A DNA stretch of 64,000 nucleotides from Microbispora amethystogenes (GTDB lineage Bacteria > Actinomycetota > Actinomycetes > Streptosporangiales > Streptosporangiaceae). A program made the translations under genes and the position numbers. Of the stretch, positions 18,993-28,462 are shown piece by piece. Positions within the stretch are counted from its first letter, which is position 1; every line of letters begins with the position of its first letter. The notes beneath the pieces were generated by a model. That model was not told the origin of the DNA, did not search any database, and saw only the letters and a list, made by a program, of their open reading frames with translations. The stretch lies in NCBI RefSeq assembly GCF_016863015.1, contig NZ_BOOB01000036.1, positions 120,674-184,673 of the forward strand, read 5' to 3'.

Positions 18993-21900
18993 GTGCTCGT
19001 GCTACACGCGGCCTGGGACGGCGGGCGGCTCGTGCTCTGGGCGGAGGAGGCGGCCGGCGCGGAGCCGGTGACCTCCCGGGCCAGAGTTCGGCCCCATCCC
19101 TTCGCCGCCCCGGCGAGCGCTCTCATCGCCGCGCTGCCGGGCTGGGGGGACGCGGCCGCCGAGGCGGCCGGGAAGGCCGTGCCAGGTGAGGTGGTGCTGC
19201 TCCTGCCCGGTTCGGCGTCCGGTCCCCTGCCCTCACCGGAGACCGGGCTGCGGGTCGTCGCGCGCCGGCCCGGGATCAGGCCGTGGCGGGTGCCCGCGCT
19301 GCTGGTCGGCGCCGGCGCGGCGATGCGCCTGCTGACCGCCTTCGGCGAGGCGGACCACCCGACGGCGGAGTCGCCGGAACCGGACGACCGTCCCGCCGAC
19401 CTGCTGCCCGGGTCGTCCCTGCGCTATCTCGCGGTCGTCGCGGCCCACGCGCGGGAGCTGGTGCGGCGGGGCAGGGTGCTGCCCCAGCTCGTCACCGAGG
19501 ACGGCGGCTACGCGGCGCGCTGGCGGCCGGTGCTGACCGGGCCGTGCGCCGACCGCTTCCGGGACCTCGCCGCCGCGATGCCGCCGGTCTGCCGGGCCGT
19601 GGAGGAGGAGCGTCCGTCCGCCCACGTGCTGATCGACGCGCTGGCGGGCCTGACCGACGCCGCCGTACGGCAGGCACTGCCGGAGCGCCTGCTGGGCGGG
19701 CACCGTCCAGGGCGGCGCTCTCCACTGGCCGACCGGTGGACGGTGGCGCTCACCGGCGACGCGGCGGACCTCCCGGGGGCCAGGCAGGAGGAGGTGGAGG
19801 CGCTGGCCCGGCCGCTGCAGGACTGGTTCCGGGCGGCCCACCAGCTCGACGGCCCGGTCAGGGTGTGCTTCCGCCTCGTCGAGCCCGAGCCCGAGTTCGC
19901 GCCCGGCTCCGGCACTGGCGCGGGCCTGGACATCGCCGCCGAGTACGCCGCGGCCCACGCGGACGTCGCCGCCGGAGCACCGGCCGGTGCGGATGCTGCG
20001 GCCCCGGCCGGCGGCGGCAGGTGGCGGGTGGAGTTCGCCCTCCAGCCGGCCGAGGACCCGAGCCTCTATCTGCCGGCCTCCCTCGTCTGGGCGGGCGAGA
20101 CCGTGCCCGGCCTGCCCGGGCGGCCGGACGAGACGCTGCTCGCCGGCCTCGGCCGGGCGGCCCGTCTCTATCCGAGGATCGACGACGCGCTCCGGGAGGC
20201 CCGGCCGGCGCACGTCGACCTCGACGTGGAGGGCGCCTTCCACTTCCTGCGCCACGCCGCGCCGCTCCTGCAGTCGGCCGGGTTCGGCGTGCAGCTGCCC
20301 GCGTGGGCGGGCCGCGCCCGCCTGGGCCTGAAGCTCACCGCGCGGTCGCGCTCCGGGCCGGGCGCCACCGTCGGCCAGGGGTTCGGGCTGGAGCAACTGG
20401 TGGACTTCCGGGCCGAGCTGGCCGTCGGCGACGAGACGATCAGCGAGGCGGAGCTGGCCGAGCTGGCCCGGCTCAAGGTGCCGCTGGTCCGGCTGCGCGG
20501 ACAGTGGGTCGAGCTGGACGCCCGGCAGCTCGGGGCCGCGCTGAAGGCGGTGGAGCGGCGCGGGTCGGGCCAGATGACGGTCGGCGAGGTCGTCCGCGAG
20601 GTGGTGCACGGTGGGGACGACGATCTGCCGCTCGTCGGAGTGGACGCCGACGGCCTGCTCGGCGACCTGCTCTCCGGCGAGGCCGACCGCCGTCTCGAAC
20701 CCGTGGCGACCCCGGCCGCCTTCCACGGGACGCTCCGGCCCTACCAGGAGCGCGGCCTGGCCTGGCTCACCTTCATGTCCCAAATCGGACTCGGCGGCAT
20801 CCTCGCGGACGACATGGGACTCGGAAAGTGCTTAATGCCCGATTCGCCGGTCTTCATCAACGGTGTGCTCACCTCCGCGGCCGACATCTGGCAGAACCAC
20901 GCCGTCGACATTCTCGTTGAGGATGGCGGTGAGTGGGGCACCCCGTCGTCCCCACTCTCCACCAATGCGATCGACGCCGAAGGCCGGATGGTACAGGCGC
21001 CGTTCACTCGCCTGTACCGCCAGCATGTACGGGAACGGCTTCGCCGGGTCCGCCTGGACGATGGCAGCGAGATCACGATCACCAAGCGGCATCGTCTGCT
21101 CGGTGTCAACGGTTGGACTCGCGACATCCAGCCCGGCGACCGAATCTGCGTGCCTCGCCGCATCCGTTGGGAGGGGGAGCCGGTCGATCCGGACCTCACC
21201 GTTTTTCTGGCATGGCAAATAAGCGAGGGTCATGAGAATCGCAAGGCGGATTTACGAATCACCCAGAAGGACCGCGCCGTTCTCGACGCCCTCCGTGAGC
21301 GTATTCTCCGAGTCGGCGCTCGCCACGGGCTGTCCGTAAACAATCCGACCATCCGATCTACACGGAACGTTCACGATCTGCGCCTGTGCAGCATCGACTA
21401 CGCCGCGTTCCTTGCCGCCCGGGGCTACGAGTGGGGCCATCTCTCCGCCGCGAAGCGCATTCCTGACTTCATCATGGCCGCTGACGACGACACGGTCCGG
21501 CTCTTCCTCAGGGAGTTCTTCACGGCCGAAGGCAGTGTCATCGCGGGAATGCGGATGATCGAGGTCGCGTCCGCCTCGCGCTGGCTTATGTCCCAGCTGA
21601 ACATCATGCTCCGCCGTTTCGGAATCTGGCTGCGGACGACCGAGAAGATGAAGGCCGCCACCAACGGCACTGGAATCAGGCGGCCTTATCAAATCGGTAT
21701 GATCGGCGGTCCCGGGCTTCGATTGTTCCGCGATCTCATCGGGTTCTCCGACCCGGTGAAGCAGGCCAAGCTGGACAACCTCTCCGCGAAGCCGGCCAAC
21801 TCGAACGTGGAGGGCGTACCAGGGAGCGATCTCCTGGTACTCGCTCAGGCCTCCACCGGCCTTCCCATGCGCCATTTCGGCGTCGGTACCGTCTACTTCA

Positions 21901-23546
21901 CGGGAACCCAGGAGCTTTCCCCGAAGAGCGCGGCCATGGCGGTTCAGGCGATGGACCGGATGTTGTCCGGCGCAGCGGAACGCGAACATTCGATACAACC
22001 GGCCAACCGATGGACCGGGAGGGTCACCGCCGCCTATCGCGCCTTGGATCGGGACGCCTTGCGCGCCATCCGTGATGAGCTCGCCATGCGGGCGGAACGT
22101 GAGGTCTTCTACACGCGGGTCGTCTCGGTGGAAGAGGTCGATCACGAGGGATACGTCTACGACTTCGAGGTGGCGGAACACCACAGCTTCGTCGCCGGAG
22201 GCATCCTCTGCCACAACACCGCACAGACCCTATCGTTGCTGGTCAATGAGCGTGAGCAAGAAGGACGGGTGGGGGCGACGCTGCTGGTGTGCCCGATGTC
22301 GCTGCTCAGCAACTGGCAGAAGGAGGCCGCCCGGTTCGCGCCGTCGCTGGAGGTCTACCTCCACCACGGCTCGGGCCGCCTGCGCGGCGCGGAACTGGCC
22401 GAGCGGGTCGCCGGGGCCGACATCGTCCTCACCACGTACGGCACCGCGTTGCGCGACCGCGACGTCCTCGCCGGGTTCTCCTGGGCCCGGGTCGTCTGCG
22501 ACGAGGCGCAGGCCGTCAAGAACTCGGCCGCGCGGCAGGCGCAGGCCGTGCGCTCACTCCCGGCGCGGACGAGGCTGGCGCTGACCGGCACGCCGGTCGA
22601 GAACCATCTGGCCGAGCTGTGGTCGATCATGGAGTTCTGCAATCCCGGTCTGCTCGGACCGGCGCGGGCCTTCCGCGACCGCTACCAGGAACCGATCGAA
22701 CGGCACGGCGACGAGGCGGCGACCGCCGCGCTCAAGCGGGCCACCGGCCCGTTCGTGCTCCGGCGCCTCAAGACCGACAAGACGATCATCTCCGACCTGC
22801 CGGACAAGATGGAGATGAAGGTCTGGTGCACGCTCACCCCGGAGCAGGCGACGCTCTACCAGGCGGTGGTCGAGGACATGATGGGCCGGATCGCCGGCAG
22901 CGAGGGCATCGAGCGGCGCGGAAACGTCCTGGCCGCGATGACCCGGCTCAAGCAGGTCTGCAACCACCCCGCCCACCTGCTCAAGGACGGCTCGCGACTG
23001 GCCGGGCGGTCGGGGAAGCTGGCCCGGCTGGAGGAACTGGCCGAGGAGATCGTCAGCGAGGGCGACAAGGCGCTGGTCTTCACGCAGTACGCCGAGTTCG
23101 GCTCGATGCTGCAGCCCTACCTGGCGGCGCGTCTCGACCGCCCGGTGCTCTGGCTGCACGGCGGGCTGCCGAAGAGGACGCGCGACGCGCTGGTCGAGCG
23201 GTTCCAGACCGGCGACGAGCCGATGATCTTCCTCCTGTCGCTGAAGGCGGCGGGCACCGGGCTGAACCTCACCGCCGCCAACCACGTCGTCCACGTGGAC
23301 CGGTGGTGGAACCCGGCCGTGGAGAACCAGGCGACCGACCGGGCGTTCCGCATCGGGCAGACCCGGAACGTGCAGGTCAGGAAGTTCATCTGCGCGGGCA
23401 CCCTGGAGGAGCGGATCGACGAGATGATCGAGCGCAAGCAGGCCCTGGCCGAGAGCGTCGTCGGGACGGGCGAGGACTGGATCGCCGGGCTGTCCACGGC
23501 GGAACTGCGCGAGCTGTTCCGCCTGTCCCCCGAGGCGGTGAGCTGA
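18993..23546 (+). CDS. SNF2-family DEAD/DEAH helicase interrupted by an intein
   Basis: The precursor is 1517 residues; removal of the 463-residue intein leaves 1054. The N-terminal half carries the bacterial SNF2-associated DUF3670 region (LVRLRGQWVELDARQLGAAL). Motor motifs are the P-loop DDMGLGK/TAQTL, split by the intein after Lys, then CDEAQAVKN (motif II), LTGTPVENHLAELWS (III), and QATDRAFRIGQTRNVQV (VI). It should be a DNA-stimulated ATPase remodelling protein-DNA complexes. GTG 18993 is chosen, with GGAGGA six bases upstream; GTG 18975 lies before that site. The SWIM gene starts on the base after its stop. Without splicing the P-loop is broken, so splicing is required for activity. 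Confidence 0.94.
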   Translation: MLVLHAAWDGGRLVLWAEEAAGAEPVTSRARVRPHPFAAPASALIAALPGWGDAAAEAAGKAVPGEVVLLLPGSASGPLPSPETGLRVVARRPGIRPWRVPALLVGAGAAMRLLTAFGEADHPTAESPEPDDRPADLLPGSSLRYLAVVAAHARELVRRGRVLPQLVTEDGGYAARWRPVLTGPCADRFRDLAAAMPPVCRAVEEERPSAHVLIDALAGLTDAAVRQALPERLLGGHRPGRRSPLADRWTVALTGDAADLPGARQEEVEALARPLQDWFRAAHQLDGPVRVCFRLVEPEPEFAPGSGTGAGLDIAAEYAAAHADVAAGAPAGADAAAPAGGGRWRVEFALQPAEDPSLYLPASLVWAGETVPGLPGRPDETLLAGLGRAARLYPRIDDALREARPAHVDLDVEGAFHFLRHAAPLLQSAGFGVQLPAWAGRARLGLKLTARSRSGPGATVGQGFGLEQLVDFRAELAVGDETISEAELAELARLKVPLVRLRGQWVELDARQLGAALKAVERRGSGQMTVGEVVREVVHGGDDDLPLVGVDADGLLGDLLSGEADRRLEPVATPAAFHGTLRPYQERGLAWLTFMSQIGLGGILADDMGLGKCLMPDSPVFINGVLTSAADIWQNHAVDILVEDGGEWGTPSSPLSTNAIDAEGRMVQAPFTRLYRQHVRERLRRVRLDDGSEITITKRHRLLGVNGWTRDIQPGDRICVPRRIRWEGEPVDPDLTVFLAWQISEGHENRKADLRITQKDRAVLDALRERILRVGARHGLSVNNPTIRSTRNVHDLRLCSIDYAAFLAARGYEWGHLSAAKRIPDFIMAADDDTVRLFLREFFTAEGSVIAGMRMIEVASASRWLMSQLNIMLRRFGIWLRTTEKMKAATNGTGIRRPYQIGMIGGPGLRLFRDLIGFSDPVKQAKLDNLSAKPANSNVEGVPGSDLLVLAQASTGLPMRHFGVGTVYFTGTQELSPKSAAMAVQAMDRMLSGAAEREHSIQPANRWTGRVTAAYRALDRDALRAIRDELAMRAEREVFYTRVVSVEEVDHEGYVYDFEVAEHHSFVAGGILCHNTAQTLSLLVNEREQEGRVGATLLVCPMSLLSNWQKEAARFAPSLEVYLHHGSGRLRGAELAERVAGADIVLTTYGTALRDRDVLAGFSWARVVCDEAQAVKNSAARQAQAVRSLPARTRLALTGTPVENHLAELWSIMEFCNPGLLGPARAFRDRYQEPIERHGDEAATAALKRATGPFVLRRLKTDKTIISDLPDKMEMKVWCTLTPEQATLYQAVVEDMMGRIAGSEGIERRGNVLAAMTRLKQVCNHPAHLLKDGSRLAGRSGKLARLEELAEEIVSEGDKALVFTQYAEFGSMLQPYLAARLDRPVLWLHGGLPKRTRDALVERFQTGDEPMIFLLSLKAAGTGLNLTAANHVVHVDRWWNPAVENQATDRAFRIGQTRNVQVRKFICAGTLEERIDEMIERKQALAESVVGTGEDWIAGLSTAELRELFRLSPEAVS
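20829..22217 (+). other. Intein with LAGLIDADG homing endonuclease in the SNF2 P-loop
   Basis: The in-frame insert begins with Cys (CLMPDSPVFINGV), directly after GLGK. It ends EHHSFVAGGILCHN before the +1 residue Thr of TAQTL. Block A is the start, block B is GSEITITKRHRLLGV, and blocks F and G are the end with penultimate His and terminal Asn. Two LAGLIDADG-type helices are visible, FLAWQISEGHE and LFLREFFTAEGSV, each ending in an acidic residue, so the endonuclease may be active. Third positions are visibly less G/C-rich than in the exteins, as expected of a mobile element. Length (463) is normal for a full intein. Confidence 0.95.
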
Positions 23547-24392
23547 GTGCCCGTCGGACGGGACGGCTGGTTCGAGGCCGCGCGGCCCATCAGGGTCGAC
23601 GGCGGCATCCGGGCGCGCTCGAAGCGGGGGTCCATCGGCGAGCAGTGGTGGTCGCGGCGGTTCGTCGACCTCCTCGAACTCGTCTGCGACGCGGGCCGGC
23701 TGCAGCGGGGGCGCGCGTACGCGCGGCGGGGCCAGGTGCTCGACCTCGACCTCGGTCCCGGCCTGGTGAAGGCCAGGGTGCAGGGCTCGCGCACTGAGCC
23801 GTACGACGTGAGCGTGCGGATCACGGCGTACGGCGCGGACGAGTGGGCGGAGCTGACCGGGGCGCTGGGCGCGCGGGCCGTGCACCGCGCCAAGCTGCTC
23901 GCCGGGGAGATGCCGCCGGAGATCGAGGACGTCTTCGAACAGTGCGGGCTGCCGCTCTTCCCGGGCGAGCGCGGGCTCGACATGGAGTGCTCCTGCCCCG
24001 ACTGGGGGTTCCCCTGCAAGCACCTGTCCGCGGTGCTCTACCTGCTGGCCGAGGCGTTCGACGAGGACCCGTTCCTCGTGCTGGCCTGGCGCGGCATGGC
24101 CAGGGACGCGCTGCTCGACGCCCTCCGCCACACCGGCGGGCGGGCCGATGGGAAGGACGGCGGGAGACCGGCTCTGCTCGATGTGGCCGACGTCCCGTTC
24201 GCGGAGCGCGTCGGCGACTTCTACGAGTCAGGCGCCTCACCGGCCCGCCTCGGCCCGCCGGCCGATCCCGGCTCGCCCTCCGACCTGCTGCTGCGGGCGC
24301 TCGACCCGCCGCCGGTCAAGGCCAGGCACATCCCGCTCCTCGACCTGTTGCGGCCCGCGTACCGGGCCTTCGCCGTCGAGGACGACGCGTAG
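23547..24392 (+). CDS. SWIM zinc-finger protein coupled to the SNF2 helicase
   Basis: The 281-residue protein carries the SWIM motif CSCPDWGFPCKH (C-x-C...C-x-H) at about residues 151-162 and GEQWWSRRFVDLLE near the start. GTG 23547 is the base after the helicase stop, so the two are translationally coupled. SWIM proteins often pair with SNF2 ATPases in actinomycetes and probably give DNA or protein binding to the complex. It converges on the lipid kinase gene with a 13-base gap. Confidence 0.9.
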   Translation: MPVGRDGWFEAARPIRVDGGIRARSKRGSIGEQWWSRRFVDLLELVCDAGRLQRGRAYARRGQVLDLDLGPGLVKARVQGSRTEPYDVSVRITAYGADEWAELTGALGARAVHRAKLLAGEMPPEIEDVFEQCGLPLFPGERGLDMECSCPDWGFPCKHLSAVLYLLAEAFDEDPFLVLAWRGMARDALLDALRHTGGRADGKDGGRPALLDVADVPFAERVGDFYESGASPARLGPPADPGSPSDLLLRALDPPPVKARHIPLLDLLRPAYRAFAVEDDA

Positions 24393-24405
24393 CGGGACGC
24401 GTGGG

Positions 24406-25335
24406 TCAGGTGTCGACGAAGTCGCGCGGGACCATCACCCGCATGCCGTTGGGGATGGTCTTCAGCACGAGCGGGGTACGCAGCCGCACCTCGCCGTCGA
24501 TGTCGGCGGCCAGTGGCGGGTCGGTCTCCAGCAGCATCTCCTGGCCGGTCACGAACGGGCCGCCCGCGAGGCTGGTCCACTTGCCGGTGGTCGCCCGTAC
24601 GAGCGTCTCGCCGAGCAGCCGCAGCCGCTTGCCCGAGCCGAGCTGGTAGGCGACGAGCCTGCGGTTGTCGATGCTGACGTCCCTGGCGATCTGCCAGCCG
24701 CCGTGGAACCGGCCGTTGGCGATGTTGAGCTGGTGGGTCAGCAGCTCGTGGCGTTTGCCGTCCACGGTGATGTAGGCGCGGAACGGCCGGTGCCCCGGCA
24801 GGATCGTGAGCGCGGTCAGCGGGTAGGCGGCCCGGCCGAGCACGCGCTTGACCCACGGCCGCACGGTGCCGGCCACCTCGACCGACACGCCGAAGCTCGC
24901 GAGGTTGGCGAAGGGCCGGTCACCGCACATGCCGAGGTCGATGTCGGCCACCTTGCCGCCGCTGAACACGCCGACCGCACCCGCGAGGTCGAGCGGCAGC
25001 CCGAGGCTGCGGGCGAAGTTGTTGGTGGTGCCGAGGGGCAGCACGCCGAGGGCGACGTCGCGGCCGGCCACATGCCGGACCGAGCTGCTCAGCGTGCCGT
25101 CTCCGCCGCCGACCACGAGGAGGTCGGGCCCGGCGTCGAGCGCGCGGGTGAGCGCGTCGCGCAGCCGGGAGGGGTCGGTCACCGGATGGACGCCGGTGAG
25201 CCGGAAGTCCCCCTCCTTCAGCAGCCGCAGCACCTCCGCGTAACGGCGGCGGCCTCGCCTGGACCTGGTGTTCACGACGACGGCGGCCTTCCGGTCCCGG
25301 TGGATGGCCGCGGTGTGATCCGCCTTGCTCCGCAC
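24406..25335 (-). CDS. Diacylglycerol-kinase-family lipid kinase
   Basis: The 309-residue protein has the DAGK catalytic domain: AVVVNTRSRRGRRRY at the start, the nucleotide loop VVGGGDGTLSSSVRHVAG, and LPLGTTNNFARSLGLP. The C-terminal part (TLVRATTGKWTSLAGGPFV; DIDGEVRLRTPLVLK) completes the YegS/BmrU-like two-domain fold. It should phosphorylate a membrane lipid with ATP; the exact lipid is unknown. It lies alone on the minus strand. Confidence 0.9.
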   Translation of the reverse strand: MRSKADHTAAIHRDRKAAVVVNTRSRRGRRRYAEVLRLLKEGDFRLTGVHPVTDPSRLRDALTRALDAGPDLLVVGGGDGTLSSSVRHVAGRDVALGVLPLGTTNNFARSLGLPLDLAGAVGVFSGGKVADIDLGMCGDRPFANLASFGVSVEVAGTVRPWVKRVLGRAAYPLTALTILPGHRPFRAYITVDGKRHELLTHQLNIANGRFHGGWQIARDVSIDNRRLVAYQLGSGKRLRLLGETLVRATTGKWTSLAGGPFVTGQEMLLETDPPLAADIDGEVRLRTPLVLKTIPNGMRVMVPRDFVDT

Positions 25336-25480
25336 GCTGACATGCTAGGGGCCGCCGGGCGCGGGCGCGCATCGCCGCCGGCCGTACCCGGCCCCGGATC
25401 GGGACGCCTCCGGACATGGACGTGCCCGGCGCGCCGTCCGGGAGCGGACGGCGGCCGGGCACGGTGACCCTGCACTGTGA

Positions 25481-25509
25481 CCCTTGGGTGGCCTCACGCC
25501 ACCCGGGGG
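25481..25509 (-). terminator. Hairpin downstream of the M6 protease gene
   Basis: GGGTGGC (25486-25492) and GCCACCC (25498-25504) pair around a five-base loop, and flanking CCC/GGG can add three more pairs across a two-base mismatch. It starts a few bases after the protease stop on the minus strand. No T-run is visible, so termination strength is uncertain. Confidence 0.5.
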
Positions 25510-25512
25510 CCG

Positions 25513-28266
25513 TTACTTCTTGGCGGGAGTGATCTGGACGATCGCGCCCATGTTGAGCGGCAGCGGGCTGACCAGCTTGATCTGGACGCCGAGCTGCTTG
25601 CCCTCGTCACCGGGGTTGCCGCTGCCGAGGATCGCGCCGCCGATGTCGGTGCCGTAGAGGTCGGTCACCGGCGTGCCGTCGGGGTTGACGATCCTGGTCG
25701 AGTACGGCTGGTTGTCCTTGGACGGGATGACGACGGAGGCGTCGCGGTGGCGGTAGTACAGGCTGCCGTTGCGAAGCTCCAGGCCGGGGTACCAGCCCTT
25801 CGCGTCCGTGAACTCCTTCACCGCGGACTGCTTGCCGAACGAGGTGCAGTACTCCGTGAACGGCTCGCCCTCGACGCACTCCTTGAAGGGGTACGTCCCG
25901 GCGAAGTTGAACGCGGCGTTCGACGACTGCGGGCGCGACGGGAGGTTCTTGAGCGTGCTCGGGTCGTGCGCCGCCGCCTCGCCCGTACGGCGCAGCGGCT
26001 CGAAGTGCGAGTCCACGAGGAGCAGCTGACCCTTCGGGCCCACCGACGGCAGGTCGAACGTCGTGTCGGAGACGTTGTTGTCGCCCTGCGAGGTGTCGCG
26101 GTACCAGACGAGCAGACCGGGGGCGTTGTACGCGACCTTCTCGACCTTCCACGCGCCGTCGCGCAGCCAGGTCGTGTCGTAGGCGTACTTCAGGCCCTCG
26201 TCGAACCCGTCGAAGTTGCGCCACTCGGCGAGGTAGTACTGCGCCGCCTGCACCCGGCCGGAGTGGATGATCCAGCCGGCGCCGGTGGAGTCGGTGAACG
26301 TGCCCTTGACGGTCGTCCAGCCGTTGGCGCCGCCCTCGACGTCGTCGGTCCAGACCGCGGTGGCGCCGTTGGTGACCGAGAAGTCGTCGTTGAACCAGCC
26401 GCGCTCCACCGAGGCCGCGTCCGTGTTGTACCGGAAGCGGATCTGCACGGTCTTCCCGGCGAACGGCGCCAGGTCGGCGTACAGGTGGTGCCAGCCGTCG
26501 CTCTCGCCGGTCAGGCCGTACTTCTTGTTTCCGTAGTCCTTCAGGCGGCCGTTGGGGTCGGTGTAGTCGTCACCGGTGCTGACGAGCGTGCCGTCCTCGT
26601 CGAAGATCTTCTGCTCGGCCCAGGTGGCGCCGCCGTCGGCGGACACCTCGAAGAAGCCGAAGTCCCAGTCGGCCTCGATGCCCCAGTCGCTCCACCAGCG
26701 GAACTTCACGTCCGAGCCGGCCGGCACGGCGACGGTCCTGACCAGCTTCTGGTCGGCCCAGTTCTGGTCGCTGTTGGACCACCACATGTTCGACCCGCTG
26801 TGCGGGGTGGACATGATGTTCAGCTTGTCCGGCAGGTTGATCCGTACGCCGTCCTCGGTGCCCTTCGGCGTCCGGGAGGCCTGCCCGATCACGGCGAGCT
26901 GCTTGGCCGCGCCCGGCTCGATGATCTTCGGGTTGGCCCAGCCGAGAACCCACTTGTCCCAGAGGCTCATGTGCGTCGGCAGGGACTGGAAGATCGGCCC
27001 GGAGTGCGAGCCGCTCGACATCAGGTCCCAGAAGTCGACGTCGGAGTCGCCCGCGCCGGAGGTGTCGTACAGGTCCGGCAGGCCGAGGTCGTGGCCGTAC
27101 TCGTGGGCGAACACGCCCACGCCGGAGTCCTCGGGCTGGAGGATGTAGTTGGAGATCTTCTTGTTCGTGCCGGGGATCGTGTAGCCGCCCGCCACGTCGC
27201 TGGAGTGGGCCCACAGGGCGAACGTGCCCTCGTTGCCGCCGCCGCCGGACTTGTCCTCGCCCGCGTGGATCAGCACGAGGTGGTCGATGACGCCGTCGGG
27301 CTCGTCGAAGTTGCCGTCGCCGTCGGCGTCGGAGACGTCCTCGACGTCGTAGTCGGCCCAGGGGAAGGAGGGGTTCGACTTCACCAGCGTGTCGACCGCG
27401 TCGACCGCGAGCTGGGCGGCGCCGCGCGGGTTGTCCGGGTGGCCGGTCATGTCCTGCGGGTAGGTGCCGCACTTGCCGGCGCCGTACCACGCCTCGGAGT
27501 GCGGGACCTTCAGCCAGCCGACCGCCTGGCCGGTGACGGTGTAGGCGCCCTTCGACAGCTCCTCGTACATGTTCTTCATGGTGGAGCCGGAGATGTCGAT
27601 GCCCTTCTTGCCGTCCCGGGGGTCCTTCAGGTCCGGCCGGACCCGGGTCGTGATCCCCTTGGAGGTGTAGAGCATGTTGTTGTAGTGGGCGGTGTTGAAG
27701 TCCGCCACCCACATGGAGTTGTTGTCCTTGCCCCCGCCGCCGGCCGTCGCCGGGTTGGGGATGTTGTTGTGCAGCGGGCCGTTCAGCTTGGTGCCGGCCG
27801 GCTCGGTCACGCAGTCGTTGACGTCGTCGGTCGTCTTCGGGTGCGACCAGCCGGAGAAGTCGTCGTTGGCCTGGTCGTTGAACTCGACCAGCAGCGTGAG
27901 CAGCTTGGCGGTGCGGGTCGTCTTCGCCTTCTTGTAGATGAAGTCGAAGGGGTTCTTGCCGGTCCTGATCGCCTGCTTCTCGTGCTGCGCCAGCACGCGC
28001 GCCGCGACGGGGTTGCCGGCCGCGAACTTGTGGTCGATCGCCGCGGCGAGGGCGGCGGTGCGCTTGGCCCCCTTCGGCGGGACCTTCTCCTCGGTGGTGG
28101 TGAAGTCGCCCTGCACACGCGGCGGCGCGTAGTTGATGTAGTGGTCGGAGGCCGACGGCTGGTAACTCGCCGTAGGCGCCGCCGCCGCACCGGCCGCGGC
28201 CAGACCTCCTGCCGCCAGCCCGAGCGCGGGCACGATCGCGGCGAGACGCCGGATTCTCTTGGACAA
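25513..28266 (-). CDS. Secreted M6-family (immune inhibitor A-like) metalloprotease
   Basis: The 917-residue protein has a signal peptide (SKRIRRLAAIVPALGLAAGG, cut near AAAA). A propeptide-like region follows, then the M6 catalytic domain with zinc motif HEYGHDLGLPD at about residues 388-398 and the downstream WDLMSSGSHSG turn. The remaining 450 residues form beta-rich accessory domains typical of immune inhibitor A. I choose TTG 28266 with GAAGGGA upstream, directly before the signal peptide; earlier in-frame starts would add unrelated residues. It probably degrades extracellular protein for nutrition. The upstream 200 bases are AT-rich and hold the divergent promoters. Confidence 0.92.
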   Translation of the reverse strand: MSKRIRRLAAIVPALGLAAGGLAAAGAAAAPTASYQPSASDHYINYAPPRVQGDFTTTEEKVPPKGAKRTAALAAAIDHKFAAGNPVAARVLAQHEKQAIRTGKNPFDFIYKKAKTTRTAKLLTLLVEFNDQANDDFSGWSHPKTTDDVNDCVTEPAGTKLNGPLHNNIPNPATAGGGGKDNNSMWVADFNTAHYNNMLYTSKGITTRVRPDLKDPRDGKKGIDISGSTMKNMYEELSKGAYTVTGQAVGWLKVPHSEAWYGAGKCGTYPQDMTGHPDNPRGAAQLAVDAVDTLVKSNPSFPWADYDVEDVSDADGDGNFDEPDGVIDHLVLIHAGEDKSGGGGNEGTFALWAHSSDVAGGYTIPGTNKKISNYILQPEDSGVGVFAHEYGHDLGLPDLYDTSGAGDSDVDFWDLMSSGSHSGPIFQSLPTHMSLWDKWVLGWANPKIIEPGAAKQLAVIGQASRTPKGTEDGVRINLPDKLNIMSTPHSGSNMWWSNSDQNWADQKLVRTVAVPAGSDVKFRWWSDWGIEADWDFGFFEVSADGGATWAEQKIFDEDGTLVSTGDDYTDPNGRLKDYGNKKYGLTGESDGWHHLYADLAPFAGKTVQIRFRYNTDAASVERGWFNDDFSVTNGATAVWTDDVEGGANGWTTVKGTFTDSTGAGWIIHSGRVQAAQYYLAEWRNFDGFDEGLKYAYDTTWLRDGAWKVEKVAYNAPGLLVWYRDTSQGDNNVSDTTFDLPSVGPKGQLLLVDSHFEPLRRTGEAAAHDPSTLKNLPSRPQSSNAAFNFAGTYPFKECVEGEPFTEYCTSFGKQSAVKEFTDAKGWYPGLELRNGSLYYRHRDASVVIPSKDNQPYSTRIVNPDGTPVTDLYGTDIGGAILGSGNPGDEGKQLGVQIKLVSPLPLNMGAIVQITPAKK

Positions 28267-28462
28267 CGAGATCCCTTCCCGTCCGGGTTCCCCGGACACC
28301 ATGCACAGCGCGCCGGGATGAGCGCGCATGCGGGACCTTAGACGAGGGGGTAAAGGGATCGTAAAGAGCCGCCAAGCATGGTTGTCAAAATGTAATCTGT
28401 ACCAATATCCGTTAGTAATTCCGGTTGAGAGCCGATACGGGGTTGTGTCGTACAGTCCAGAC

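Noticed and set aside
25477..28341. 954-codon plus-strand frame opposite the M6 protease
   Set aside because: Val/Arg-rich antisense shadow; no domain or signal.
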